From contig CAVZEM010000006.1 in the NCBI GenBank assembly GCA_963774305.1, positions 62,001-126,000 of the forward strand: 64,000 nucleotides of DNA. The letters are read 5' to 3'. Within the stretch, counting starts at the first letter, position 1. Every line of letters starts with the position of its first letter. This document shows positions 9,144-18,101 of the stretch, in pieces. This DNA comes from DASUPK01 sp963774305 (GTDB lineage Bacteria; Actinomycetota; Thermoleophilia; Solirubrobacterales; 70-9). Under the pieces are notes generated by a model, which ran no database searches, was not told where the DNA came from, and was given only the letters and a program-made list of their open reading frames with translations. The position numbers and the translations under genes are program-made.

Positions 9144-10928
9144 TCAGGACATGCCGGTCGGCGTGTGGGTCACCTTCCGGACCTGGCCGCCCCGGCCGTT
9201 GTACATGTGGACTCCGCACGGCAGGCACGGATCGAAGCTCCGCACCGCCCGCATGATGTCCACGCCCTTGAAATTCTCCGGGCCGTTCTCCTCGAAGATC
9301 GGCGTGTTCTGCACCGCATCCTCGTAGGGTCCCGGGGTCCCGTGGGAATCCCTCGGGTTGCTGTTCCAGGGCGTCGGCGGGTAGGGCTGGTAGTTCGCCA
9401 CCTTCCCGTCGCGGATCACCATGTGATGGGAGAGCACGCCGCGGGCCGCTTCGCAGAACCCGACCGAGATCGCCTCGTTCGGGACCTTGAAGTTGTTCCA
9501 CGACTTCGTCCGGCCCTCGCGGACCTCAGTGAGCGCCCGCTCCAGGTTGTGGAGCCCGATCAGCGCCGAGTACGCCTCGTGGTAGGTCCGGGCGCGGTCG
9601 CGCTCGATCGCGTTGGACTTCTCCGGGATCTTCCACTCGAGCTCCATCTCGGGCTTCGAGGCCGTCCGCGGCAGCACCATCTTGATGCTCTCGCCCGTCG
9701 CCTTCGCGTAGCCGAAGTCGACCAGGCCGGCCTTCGCGGTGACCCACGAGCGTGCGAACGGACCGCCGCCCGTGTCGCAGGCCACATAGGAGTCGTTGCG
9801 CTCGTCGTAGATGCGCGGCGAGGCGACCCAGCTGTACTTGTCCTGGAAGTCGCGCTTCTGCGGCTTCGGCAGGGTGACCTTGTTCCACGGGTGGCGCTTG
9901 TCCACCGGGTTGCCGAGCGGATCCTGAGTGACGAAGGTCTCCTCGTTCGTCCAGTCGTCGAAGTAGGAGCTGCCGAGCAGGATCCGGATCATCAGATTGA
10001 TCTCCACGAGATCCGTGGTGATCAGCTCACCCTTCAGCACGACCCCCGGGGTGATGTACCGCTTCCGCCCCCACTCGGTCATGTTCTTGTAGTCGTAGTC
10101 GACGTAGTCGGGGTCGTCGAAGTACCCCCAGCACACCAGGTCCGTGTCCCTGTAGCCGACCATGTCGTACCCCGGCAACTCCTGCAGGAAGAAGTCGTAG
10201 AGGTCGTCGTGCATCGGGACGGCGCGCTTGACGTAGTCGATGTAGCGCATCAGGCGCACGTAGTAGTCCGTGCAGGTCTGATGGGTGATGTCCACCGAGA
10301 CCCCGCCCGGCATGATCGTGGACGGGTGGGTGTGCCGACCGCCGAAGAGGCAGTACATCTCACGGGTGTACCGCGCCACCTGGAGCGTCTCCAGGTAGAA
10401 GTCGCCGGTGAACGGGTTGAGCGCCCGCATGATGTCCGCGATCGTCTTGTAGCCGTGGACGTCCGAACCCGGCGCCGCGGTCGACTCGGCCTTCTGAAGC
10501 AGTGACGGGTTCGTCTCCTTGACCATCTGCTCGCAGAAGTCCACGTTCGCCATGCAGTCGTTGAAGATCGCGTGGTCGAACATGTAGTCGGCCGTCTCGG
10601 CGAGGTTGTATCCGAGGTCACCGAGAGCCGGCGGCTTCACGCCGTACGCCATGTTCTGGTTGAGACACGACGTCGTGCAGTGGTTGTCCCCGCAGATGCC
10701 GCAGATCCGGCTGGTGATGAAGTGGGCGTCCCGCGGATCGATCCCCTTCATGAAGATGTCGAAGCCGCGGAAGATCATCGAGGTCGAGTAGCACTTCTCC
10801 ACCTTCTTGGCGTCGAAGTCGATCTCGGTGTGGATTCCAAGGCTGCCGACGATCCTGGTGATCGGGTCCCAGGACATCTCCTTGACGGCGACCTTCTTCG
10901 ATGTGCTCGGAGTCTCTGTGGTTGCCAT
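9144..10928 (-). CDS. hhyL: [NiFe]-hydrogenase large subunit, group 1h (actinobacterial type)
   Basis: 594 residues, intact. This is the catalytic subunit that splits H2 at the Ni-Fe(CN)2CO site. The L1 motif RICGICGDNH has Cys76, Cys79 and His83. The L2 motif DPCLPCGVH has Cys568 and Cys571, with cleavage expected after His574 to free a 20-residue tail. The sequence IYDERNDSYVACDTGGGPFARSW and the lack of a signal fit the group 1h (formerly group 5) enzymes of soil actinobacteria, which oxidise atmospheric H2. It starts at an ATG behind a purine-rich Shine-Dalgarno stretch, 36 bases after the small subunit stop. Confidence 0.96.
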   Translation of the reverse strand: MATTETPSTSKKVAVKEMSWDPITRIVGSLGIHTEIDFDAKKVEKCYSTSMIFRGFDIFMKGIDPRDAHFITSRICGICGDNHCTTSCLNQNMAYGVKPPALGDLGYNLAETADYMFDHAIFNDCMANVDFCEQMVKETNPSLLQKAESTAAPGSDVHGYKTIADIMRALNPFTGDFYLETLQVARYTREMYCLFGGRHTHPSTIMPGGVSVDITHQTCTDYYVRLMRYIDYVKRAVPMHDDLYDFFLQELPGYDMVGYRDTDLVCWGYFDDPDYVDYDYKNMTEWGRKRYITPGVVLKGELITTDLVEINLMIRILLGSSYFDDWTNEETFVTQDPLGNPVDKRHPWNKVTLPKPQKRDFQDKYSWVASPRIYDERNDSYVACDTGGGPFARSWVTAKAGLVDFGYAKATGESIKMVLPRTASKPEMELEWKIPEKSNAIERDRARTYHEAYSALIGLHNLERALTEVREGRTKSWNNFKVPNEAISVGFCEAARGVLSHHMVIRDGKVANYQPYPPTPWNSNPRDSHGTPGPYEDAVQNTPIFEENGPENFKGVDIMRAVRSFDPCLPCGVHMYNGRGGQVRKVTHTPTGMS

Positions 10929-10964
10929 GTTCTTTCTTTCTCTCCTCTGGTCGAAGTTGCTCGC

Positions 10965-12054
10965 CTAGGACCCGGGCGGGGCGTAGCCCGCGGATCGGGA
11001 CTTGTATCCGGTGGTCAGCTGCCCTCCTCGCCTGCGCCACTCGGGTTCCACGTCGTACTTCTTGCGGATGTTCCGCTTCCTCGCCCAGCGGACGATTGGG
11101 CCGATGGTGAACTTCTCGGTCGACGACGCGACGCCGCCCCAGAAGTCCTCGTCCATGAAGGGCATGTACGCATCGGGGAAGCCCGGCATCGTGCAGGCCA
11201 TGCAGATCCCGCCGACGTTCGGGCACCCGCCGACCCCGCTCTGCCAGCCGCGGATCGGCACGTTGCACTTCACGACCGGGCCCTTGCAGCCGAGCTTCAC
11301 CAGACAGCGGTGATCGGAGCCGTACTCCGTGGCGAACTCGCCCTGCTCCGAGAAGCCGCCGCGGTTGCAGCTCTCCCTCACCGTTCGCCCGAAGAGCCAG
11401 GTGGGACGGTGCGCGTCGTCCAGGTCGGGAACCGGCGCCCGGCCCGCCAGGTGGAGGGCCAGAGTAGAGCAGCGACTCGGTCGTGTTGTCCGGCTGCGCC
11501 GGACAGCCGGGGATGTTGACCACGGGCAGGCCCGCCGTCGACTTCCAATCCCAGCCCAGATAGTCGGCGACTCCCATCGCGCCGGTCGGGTTGTTCTTCA
11601 TCGCCGGAATGCCGCCATAGGTCGCACAGGTCCCCAGCGCAACCACCGCGGCCGCCTTGGGTGCGAGCCGGTCGACCCACTCGTTGGTGGTGATCGGCTG
11701 TCCGCTGGTCGGGTCCGTACCCATCGCCGCCCAGTGGCCCTCCCCGCTCAGATCCTCATTCGGAATCGAACCCTCGACGATCAGCACGAACGGGTCGAGC
11801 TTGCCCGCCTCGGCGTCATACCAGGCCTGCATGAACTCGTCGCCGTTCTCGTAGGCGAGCACCGGGTTGTGCACGATCACCTTCGGCATCCCCGGGATCG
11901 CCTGGGTGACGATGTCCTCGAGGCTCGGGTCGACCGCCGAGGTCATGGCGACCGAGTCGCCGTCGCAGCTCAGTCCGGTCGTCATCCAGATGACGTGCGC
12001 CTCGACCGCCTCCGTCTTCGCCTGATCCGGTACGAACTCGACTCCGTTGGCCAT
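10965..12054 (-). CDS. hhyS: [NiFe]-hydrogenase small subunit, group 1h, one frameshift
   Basis: About 362 residues when one extra base near 11461-11466 is ignored. The first frame runs from MANGVEFVPDQAK to ESLLY, and the second from LALHLAGRAPVPDLDD to SAGYAPPGS. The proximal-cluster motif is C30-D-G-D33, with Asp where most hydrogenases have Cys, a feature of the oxygen-tolerant actinobacterial enzyme (3Cys-1Asp cluster). Other cluster cysteines are in ALGTCATYGGIP, NIPGCPAQPDNTTE, VGGCPNVGGICMAC and CLVKLGCKG. There is no Tat signal. The start has AGGAGGAGAG just upstream. Downstream of hypE, upstream of hhyL. Confidence 0.92.
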
Positions 12055-12086
12055 CTCTCCTCCTGTGCTTAGTCGTCCAAAGCTCA

Positions 12087-13189
12087 TCAGCAGATCCTCG
12101 GCAGCGGATCGCCGACCAGCTGATCCATGACCCGCTTGCCGCCAAACGCCGTCTCCACCAGGACCATCCCCGGTGGCTCCGTCTTCACTTCGCCGATCAC
12201 AGCCGCCTGCTCGCATCCGGGCGCGGACCGCAGCGCGGCCAGCGCCGCCTCGGCGCCTTCCGCGGCCACGAAGGCGACCAGCTTTCCCTCGTTCGCCACG
12301 TACATCGGATCGATTCCAAGCATCTCCGCGGCGCCGGCGACCGCCGCGTTCACCGGGACGTCGGCCTCGCGCACGCTGATCGCGACCCCGGACGCGCGTG
12401 CCAGTTCGTTGAGGACCGAGGCCACCCCGCCGCGAGTGGCGTCCCGCATGCAGTGGAGTGCGGGTCCGGCGGCGTCCAGCAGGGCGTCGACCGCCGGCCA
12501 CAGCGGGCGTGTGTCGGACGTGATCTCCGCGTCGAGGGAGAACTCATCCCGTGGCGAGCATGATCGCCGAGCCGTGATCGCCGACCGTTCCCGAGACCAG
12601 GATGCTGGTCGCCGGGCTCGAGTCCCCTTGGGGACAGCGAGGCCCGCGCATCGAGCTTGCCGATCCCGGCGGTGTTGATGTACATCCCGTCCGCATGTCC
12701 CCGCTCCACCACCTTGGTATCGCCGGTGACGATCTCGACGCCGGCGGCTTCGGCCGCCGAGGCGATCGCCGCGATCTCCGCCCTCAGGTCCTCGGCGGGC
12801 AGACCCTCCTCCAGAATCAGCGACAGGCTGAGCGCGGCGGGCCGCGCGCCGGCGACGGCGAGATCGTTGGCAGTGCCGTTCACAGCAAGCTCCCCGATGG
12901 AGCCGCCGGGAAAGCGGATCGGGCGGACCACGTAGCTGTCGGTGGTCATCGCGAGGCCGAGCCCCTCGATGGTGACGGTCCCCGCGTCCCCCATCTCCTC
13001 GAGCGTTGTCCCCTCGGCAGCGAGCTCCGGGACGAGCAGACCCTCGATCAGCGTCTGCGTGGCCTTGCCCCCGGCCCCGTGCGCCATCGTCACGGTCTCG
13101 TCCTTGAACCGCGGACGCTTGGCCCGCGCGGTCTCGATGATCTCGAGGACCTTGCGCTCGCGCTCGCTGACCGCCGCGTCCGTGATCAG
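12087..13189 (-). CDS. hypE: Carbamoyl dehydratase HypE, two frameshifts
   Basis: HypE dehydrates the thiocarboxamide on its C-terminal cysteine to the thiocyanate that donates CN. The conserved start TMAHGAGGKATQTLIEG, the ATP-grasp-like segments (DSYVVRPIRFPGGSIGELAVNGTANDLAVAGA, VTGDTKVV) and the C-terminal PLPRIC with terminal Cys are all present. Two extra bases (about 12607 and 12553) split it into three frames. The junction text then reads GDSILVSGTVGDHGSAIMLARDEFS. The frame opens at a CTG at 13189 that overlaps the hypD stop. A GTG at 13093 would give the usual short HypE. Confidence 0.9.
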
Positions 13190-14308
13190 ACCATCTCCTT
13201 CTCGCGGGCGAACCGCCCGTAGTTGTAATAGGCGGCGCAGGCACCCTCCGGCGAGACCATGCAGGTCCCGATCGCGTGCTCCGGGGTGCAGGCCGTTCCG
13301 AACACCTTGCACTCGTACGGCTTGATGACTCCCTTCAACACCTCGCCGCACTGACATGCCTTCGGGTCGGCCACCCGCACGCCCGGGACGCCGAACCTCA
13401 GCTCGGCATCGAGGTCGGCGTAGGCCTCGCTCAGCTTGAGTGCGCTCTGCGAGATGAAGCCGAGGCCGCGCCATTCGAAATGGGGCCGCAGCTCGAAGAC
13501 CTCGGCCATGACCCTGAGCGCGGCCGGGTTTCCGTCGTAGGGGACGACCCGGCTGTACTGGTTCTCGACCTCGCAGCGCCCATCGGCGAGCTGAGCCAGG
13601 ATCATCCTGATCGACTGCAGGATGTCCAGCGGCTCGAAGCCCGCCACCACCACCGGCTTGCCGTAGTCGGCCGGGATGAACTCGAGCGGGCCGGGCGCCG
13701 ACCACGGTCGAGACGTGCCCGGGGCCGATGAACCCGTCGAGGCGCAGATCGGGCGAGTCGAGCAGGGCCCGGAGCGGCGGCACGATCGTCACGTGGTTGC
13801 ACATGCACGAGAAGTTGGTCACGCCCTCGGCCTTGGCACGCTTCAGGGTCAGCGCCGTCGATGGGGCCGTCGTCTCGAAGCCGATCGCGAAGAAGACGAC
13901 CTCCCTGTCGGGGTTCTGCTTGGCGAGGCGCAGGGCGTCGAGGGGCGAGTAGACCATGCGGATGTCGGCGCCCTCGGCCTTGACCTGGGTGAAGGTCTTC
14001 TCGGAGCCCGGGACCCGCATCATGTCGCCGAAGCAGGTGAAGATCACGTCGTTCTCGGTCGCCATCGCGATTCCGTCGTCGACGCGGCCCATCGGGATCA
14101 CGCAGACCGGGCATCCCGGCCCGTGGACCAGCTCCACGTTCTCCGGGAGCAGATCGTCCAGCCCGTACTTGTAGATCGAATGGGTGTGGCCCCCGCAGAC
14201 CTCCATGATCTTGTAGTGGCGGCCGGGCTCGACCGCCTCGAGGATCTGCTGGGACAGCGCCTGACCAAGCTCGGCGTCCCGGAACTCGTCGACGAACTTC
14301 ATGCTCAC
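13186..14308 (-). CDS. hypD: Hydrogenase iron-centre assembly protein HypD, one frameshift
   Basis: HypD holds the iron with HypC while CN and CO are added. The signatures MEVCGGHTHSIYKYGL, HGPGCPVCVIP, CFGDMMRVPG and SCMCNHVTIVPP are in the first frame. The [4Fe-4S] cysteines (CQCGEVLKG, ECKVFGTACTPEHAIGTCMVSPEGACAAYY) are in the second. One extra base at 13688-13690 breaks it; without it the link reads ARPLEFIPADYGKPVVVAGFEPLDI. The GTG at 14308 overlaps the stop of the hypC-like gene; an ATG two codons on is equally good. Confidence 0.94.
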
Positions 14309-14547
14309 GCGGGTACCTCGCTCTCCACGCGGGCGATGGCCGTGCCGGCATGCACCAAGAGCACGTCGCCCTCGGCCACCGGGCCCACCAGCGCGATCTC
14401 GACGGAACTCCGCCGGCCGTCTTCAGCCGAGCACAGAGCCAACTCGCGCCCCTCGTCAACCCGCACTACGCGCATCTCCACGGCCTCATCCCCACAAGTG
14501 ATGCATCCCGTCACGTGGTCGCACTGGGGATGTGGGCCGTCGTTCAT
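14305..14547 (-). CDS. HypC-like chaperone with N-terminal CxxCxDEA motif
   Basis: 80 residues. The C-terminal half has the HypC fold pattern (EIALVGPVAEGDVLLVHAGTAIARVE). The N-terminus does not start MCLAIP as in true HypC; instead it has HVTGCITCGDEAVEMRVVRV, giving a Cys-x-x-Cys. A second hypC-like gene of this type is common in actinobacterial hydrogenase clusters. It may bind HypD or the large subunit at another step. The ATG at 14547 is preceded by AGAGAGGAT and is preferred over an in-frame TTG at 14571. The stop overlaps hypD. Confidence 0.85.
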   Translation of the reverse strand: MNDGPHPQCDHVTGCITCGDEAVEMRVVRVDEGRELALCSAEDGRRSSVEIALVGPVAEGDVLLVHAGTAIARVESEVPA

Positions 14548-14614
14548 CGTCCCGGGATCCTCTCTCCGCAACCCGGGCGAAGCCGCCGGCGGCTGAAGGT
14601 GGCGTACCGGCTGA

Positions 14615-14893
14615 TCATTCGATCACGCTCGCCTTCAGCTCTTCGAGCTCCTGCTCGTAGTCGGCGCCCATCCCCTCCAGGAGCTTGCGCGTTGCGAGCG
14701 CCTCGTCCTCGTCGACCTTGGAGATCGCGAAGCCGACGTGGATCAGCACCCAGTCGCCCGGCTCGGCCGAGTCCCCCTCCTCGTCGAGCAGGCCGACATT
14801 GACGTTGCGCTTGACGCCCGCGACGTCGACCTGAGCGAGCCGGTTCTCGGCGTCGACGATCTCGATGACCTCACCGGGAATCGCGAGGCACAT
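14615..14893 (-). CDS. hypC: Hydrogenase chaperone HypC
   Basis: 92 residues starting MCLAIPGEVIEIVDAENRLAQVDVAGVKR, the classic HypC N-terminus. Cys2 binds the iron-CN/CO unit with HypD and then the large subunit. The core GDWVLIHVGFAISKVDEDEA is also typical. It is the first gene of the operon, 99 bases downstream of a strong promoter. The reading frame is open further upstream, but the MCLAIP start is fixed by the family. Confidence 0.95.
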   Translation of the reverse strand: MCLAIPGEVIEIVDAENRLAQVDVAGVKRNVNVGLLDEEGDSAEPGDWVLIHVGFAISKVDEDEALATRKLLEGMGADYEQELEELKASVIE

Positions 14894-14991
14894 CAGCCGG
14901 TGAGTCCAGACCCGTGGGATCGCACTTCCACTCTCATCGCTCCTCCCCGGAGCCCGGTCGAATCCGCGATGCATTCGGCTCCGGTGGGCGG

Positions 14992-15020
14992 AACCTACTC
15001 CTCGATATTGGGGGTGTCAA
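14992..15020 (-). promoter_or_regulatory. Sigma70-type promoter of the hydrogenase operon
   Basis: On the minus strand TTGACA (15020-15015), a 17-base spacer and TAGGTT (14997-14992) form a good -35/-10 pair. It lies about 100 bases before hypC. The octamer TCGATATT occurs twice on the plus strand (15002 and 15027), 25 bases apart and on either side of the -35 box, so a regulator bound there could control polymerase. Confidence 0.55.
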
Positions 15021-15048
15021 GGAATTCGATATTCGGATTCGAGGGGTC

Positions 15049-15066
15049 CATGCACGTATCTGCATG
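15049..15066. promoter_or_regulatory. 18-bp palindrome, candidate ArsR operator
   Basis: CATGCACGTATCTGCATG is a perfect 6-6-6 inverted repeat 13 bases before the arsR start and upstream of the hydrogenase promoter. The place suits autoregulation by the ArsR protein and joint control of the operon. Binding is inference. Confidence 0.45.
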
Positions 15067-15079
15067 TCAAGATGTGTAT

Positions 15080-15424
15080 ATGAACGCCCCTAGCCGGATC
15101 AGCTCCAACGCTCCCATCACGCCTGAGCGCGCCGAGCGGATCGCCCGCATGATGGCCGGGCTTTCCACCGCCAGCCGAGTCCGGATTCTCGTTCGACTGC
15201 GCCAGGGACCCAGCACAGTCAACGGGTTGGTGGGGGCGGTCGGCATGACGCAGCCGGCCGTCTCACACCAGCTGCGCATCCTGCGGGACCTTGGGATGGT
15301 GGTCGGCCGCCGCGACGGCCGCCAGATCGTCTACTCCCTGCATGACGCGCACGTGGCCAGGTTGCTGGACGAGTCGCTTGGGCACGTGGAGCGGCTGGAC
15401 AAGGCCGACGCTGAGTCACGCTAG
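15080..15424 (+). CDS. ArsR/SmtB-family regulator with helix-5 metal motif
   Basis: 114 residues. The winged helix-turn-helix is clear (SRVRILVRLRQGPSTVNGLVGAVGMTQPAVSHQLRILRDLGMVVGRRDGRQIVYSL). The last helix reads HDAHVARLLDESLGHVERLD: an Asp-x-His, ten residues, then His and a Glu. This resembles the alpha-5 site of SmtB-type zinc, nickel or cobalt sensors, although the Glu is one place closer than usual. It is divergent from the nickel-enzyme operon with a 186-base shared control region. A metal-dependent repressor of the hydrogenase operon or of itself is a reasonable inference. The ATG at 15080 follows directly on a TATATG stretch. Confidence 0.85.
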   Translation: MNAPSRISSNAPITPERAERIARMMAGLSTASRVRILVRLRQGPSTVNGLVGAVGMTQPAVSHQLRILRDLGMVVGRRDGRQIVYSLHDAHVARLLDESLGHVERLDKADAESR

Positions 15425-15465
15425 GGCGGCGCAGCGGAGCGGAGTGCCTGCGGGATACTGCGGAC

Positions 15466-15756
15466 ATGCCCGATCAGGCCGACAACATCCTCGATCGCCA
15501 GGTCTACGTTCGGGACCGGTACCTGCCGTTCGGCGAAGTGACCCCGGCTGACGCCAGACTGCTCGCGGAGCAGTTCAGCGGCCTTGCCGGCGGTGGCCTG
15601 GAGCAGAACGTGGCACCGGTGGGCAGAGGCTGGCGAGACCTGGCCGAGCTGATGGAGGACCGCGGGGCTGACAGGGTCGCGGAGCTGGGCGCCGAGGCGG
15701 CGGCCGAGTTCGGCGAGCGACTGCGGATCGTGCCACGGGGCGGCAGCTGGCTCTAG
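15466..15756 (+). CDS. Small hypothetical protein
   Basis: 96 residues, ATG at 15466, 41 bases after arsR on the same strand. It is acidic and Ala/Gly/Leu rich, with no cysteine, no signal and no membrane segment. Sequence such as VRDRYLPFGEVTPADARLLAEQFSGLAGGG looks like a real soluble helical protein. I do not recognise a family. It may share the arsR transcript. Confidence 0.5.
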   Translation: MPDQADNILDRQVYVRDRYLPFGEVTPADARLLAEQFSGLAGGGLEQNVAPVGRGWRDLAELMEDRGADRVAELGAEAAAEFGERLRIVPRGGSWL

Positions 15757-15813
15757 CCACGCCCTCCAACTCGGCCGCCGGTTCCGGGCGACGCCGGGCT
15801 TAGAGTCCTCCCG

Positions 15814-17046
15814 ATGCCTCAGCTCCCGACCGGTGCGATGGTGGCGGCCGGCGTCGACGAAACCTCGGCGCTCGTCATGGTGGTCGCCGCTGCGGTCGCC
15901 GCCGTGATCGTCCTGGCGGTGTCGCCGCGTATGGCGATCCCGGTGGTGGTCCTGGAGCTTCTCCTCGGGATACTGATCGGTCCCCAGGGACTCGACATCG
16001 CGCATCTCGATCCGACCACCTCGCTGCTCGGCAACCTCGGCCTCGGGATGCTGTTCTTCTTCGCGGGCTACGAAATCGACTTCGAGCGGATCAAGGGGCG
16101 TCCGCTCGAGCTGGCCGCCGTGGGGTGGGCAATCTCACTGGCCCTCGCCTACGGCATCGGTGGAGTGCTCGCGGCCGCGGGAATCATCCTCTCGTTCCTC
16201 TACACGGGCTCCGCGATGGCCACGACGGCGATCGGCACCCTGATCCCGATTCTGAGCGACGCCGGAGAGATGCGAACCACCTTCGGCACTTACCTGCTCG
16301 GCGCGGGCGCCGTCGGCGAGTTCGGCCCGATCCTGCTCGTCACGCTGATCCTGTCGACGGGGCATCCGATCCACGAGGCGGTCATCCTCGTGCTCTTCAT
16401 CGTGCTCGCGGTGATCACCGGGCTGCTGGCGGTTCGCTCCGCCTGGCGTGGTTGGCCACTGGTCGAGAAGACGTTCGAGACCTCGAGCCAGCTGGCCGTG
16501 CGCCTGACAGTCGTGCTGGTGTTCAGCCTCGTTGCGCTGGCCGCACAGCTCGGCCTGGACCTGCTGCTGGGCGGGTTCGTGGCCGGGATGATCACCCGGA
16601 TCGCGCTCCGGGGGCGCGAGGTCTCCGTCTTCGATTCGAAGCTGACCGCAGTGGGCTACGGCCTGCTGATCCCGTTCTTCTTCGTCTCCAGCGGGATGGC
16701 GTTCAACCTCGATGCGCTGACCTCGAGTGCGACGGCGATGCTCAAGGTGCCGATGTTCGTCTGCCTCTTCCTGATCGTGCGCGGGGTGCCGGCCCTGCTG
16801 CTCTACCGCAGCGAGCTTGCGCTGCGGGACCGGTTTGCTCTTGCCGTCTACTGCGCGACGGAGTTGCCGCTGGTGGTGGCGATCACGACCCTGGCGATCG
16901 ACGCCGGACACATGACTAGCTCCACGGCGGCGGGACTGGTCGGGGCGGCGATCATCTCGACGCTGGTCTTTCCGCTCCTCGGCGCGCGGATCAGGCGCGG
17001 AGGCGAACCGGTCTCGGGGCCGATCGAGGCGCCGGCCACCGCTTAG
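15814..17046 (+). CDS. CPA2-family cation/proton antiporter (Kef type)
   Basis: 410 residues and about twelve hydrophobic segments. It is a monovalent cation:proton antiporter-2 family membrane protein. The text LELLLGILIGPQGLDI near the start, FFFAGYEIDFERIKGRP and the gene-wide pattern match the Na+/H+ exchanger domain. There is no C-terminal TrkA-N/RCK domain, so nucleotide gating is not expected in this chain. It is tail to tail with pepP, overlapping by four bases. The substrate ion cannot be told from sequence. Confidence 0.85.
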   Translation: MPQLPTGAMVAAGVDETSALVMVVAAAVAAVIVLAVSPRMAIPVVVLELLLGILIGPQGLDIAHLDPTTSLLGNLGLGMLFFFAGYEIDFERIKGRPLELAAVGWAISLALAYGIGGVLAAAGIILSFLYTGSAMATTAIGTLIPILSDAGEMRTTFGTYLLGAGAVGEFGPILLVTLILSTGHPIHEAVILVLFIVLAVITGLLAVRSAWRGWPLVEKTFETSSQLAVRLTVVLVFSLVALAAQLGLDLLLGGFVAGMITRIALRGREVSVFDSKLTAVGYGLLIPFFFVSSGMAFNLDALTSSATAMLKVPMFVCLFLIVRGVPALLLYRSELALRDRFALAVYCATELPLVVAITTLAIDAGHMTSSTAAGLVGAAIISTLVFPLLGARIRRGGEPVSGPIEAPATA

Positions 17047-18101
17047 TCGACGATCTGCAGCTCCTTCGGCAGGGAGCTCAGGTTGCGATGGCCGTCGGCG
17101 GTCACCACGACGAGGTCCTCAATGCGGACGCCGAAGCGACCAGGCAGGTAGACGCCCGGCTCGACCGTGACGACGTTGCCCTCGAAGAGGTCGTCCTCGG
17201 ACGTCGTCGACAGGCGCGGCCCTTCGTGGACCTCCAACCCGACCCCGTGTCCGAGCCCGTGCCCGAAGCGGTCGCCATACCCGGCCTCGGAGATGATCTC
17301 GCGGGCGACCGCGTCGACCTCCTTGCCGCTCGCCGCCGGGCGGACCGCCTCCAGGGCGGCCAACTGGGCGCGAAGCACAAGCTCATAGACCTCGCGCGCC
17401 TCGTCGCCCGGTTCCCCGGTCGCGAAGCTGCGGGTGCAGTCCGAGCAGTAGCCGTCGAGCAGCGAGCCCACGTCGAAGACCACCAGTTCGCCGGGACCGA
17501 TCTCCCGCTCGCCGGGCTCGGCGTGCGGCAGCGCCCCGTTCTCGGCGGTCGCCACGATCGGCGGGAAGGAGGGCTCCGCGCCGAGCTCCCGGATCCGTGC
17601 CTCGACGGCCCGGGCGACATCCCGCTCGGTCCGCCCCACCAGTCCCCTCTCGAGCGTCCATTCATAGACGCCGTCGCTGAGCTCGGCGGCGGCGGTGATC
17701 CGCTCCAGCTCCTCGGGCTCCTTGACCGCCCGCAGCTGCTCGACCAGGTCACCCGCGGGAACGAATTCGACGTCCTCGCCGGCGGCGGCCTCGAGGCGCG
17801 CGAGCTGGCGGACGCTCAGCTTGGCGTCCTCGAAGCCGACCCGCCCCTTCATCCGGGCGACGATCTGCGGGATGAGCTCGCGCTCGGCCTCCGGCCGCTC
17901 CCACTCCGGCGAGACCTCGGTCTTGGCCCGCTCCGTGTAGCGGAAGTCGGTGAAGAAGACGAGCACGTCGCCGCCGATGAGGCAGGCGCCGTTGGTCCCG
18001 GTGAAACCGGTCAGGTAGCGGACGTTGGTCAGGTCCGAGACGAAGAGCTGGTCGAGCTCCTTCTCGGCCACCAGCCTTGCCAGCCGCTCCCCCCTCGTCA
18101 C
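17043..18101 (-). CDS. Xaa-Pro aminopeptidase (M24B)
   Basis: 352 residues. This metallopeptidase removes an N-terminal residue next to proline. The creatinase-like N-domain (TNVRYLTGFTGTNGACLIGG) is followed by the pita-bread catalytic domain with metal ligands Asp in VVFDVGSLLDGYCSDCTRSF, His in FGHGLGHGVGLEVHE, and Glu in VTVEPGVYLPGRFGVRIEDLV. The GTG start at 18101 overlaps the aroQ stop (GTGA). It closes the aro cluster, as in many actinobacteria, where an elongation factor P gene often follows; here the antiporter lies next, in convergent orientation. Confidence 0.93.
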   Translation of the reverse strand: MTRGERLARLVAEKELDQLFVSDLTNVRYLTGFTGTNGACLIGGDVLVFFTDFRYTERAKTEVSPEWERPEAERELIPQIVARMKGRVGFEDAKLSVRQLARLEAAAGEDVEFVPAGDLVEQLRAVKEPEELERITAAAELSDGVYEWTLERGLVGRTERDVARAVEARIRELGAEPSFPPIVATAENGALPHAEPGEREIGPGELVVFDVGSLLDGYCSDCTRSFATGEPGDEAREVYELVLRAQLAALEAVRPAASGKEVDAVAREIISEAGYGDRFGHGLGHGVGLEVHEGPRLSTTSEDDLFEGNVVTVEPGVYLPGRFGVRIEDLVVVTADGHRNLSSLPKELQIVD

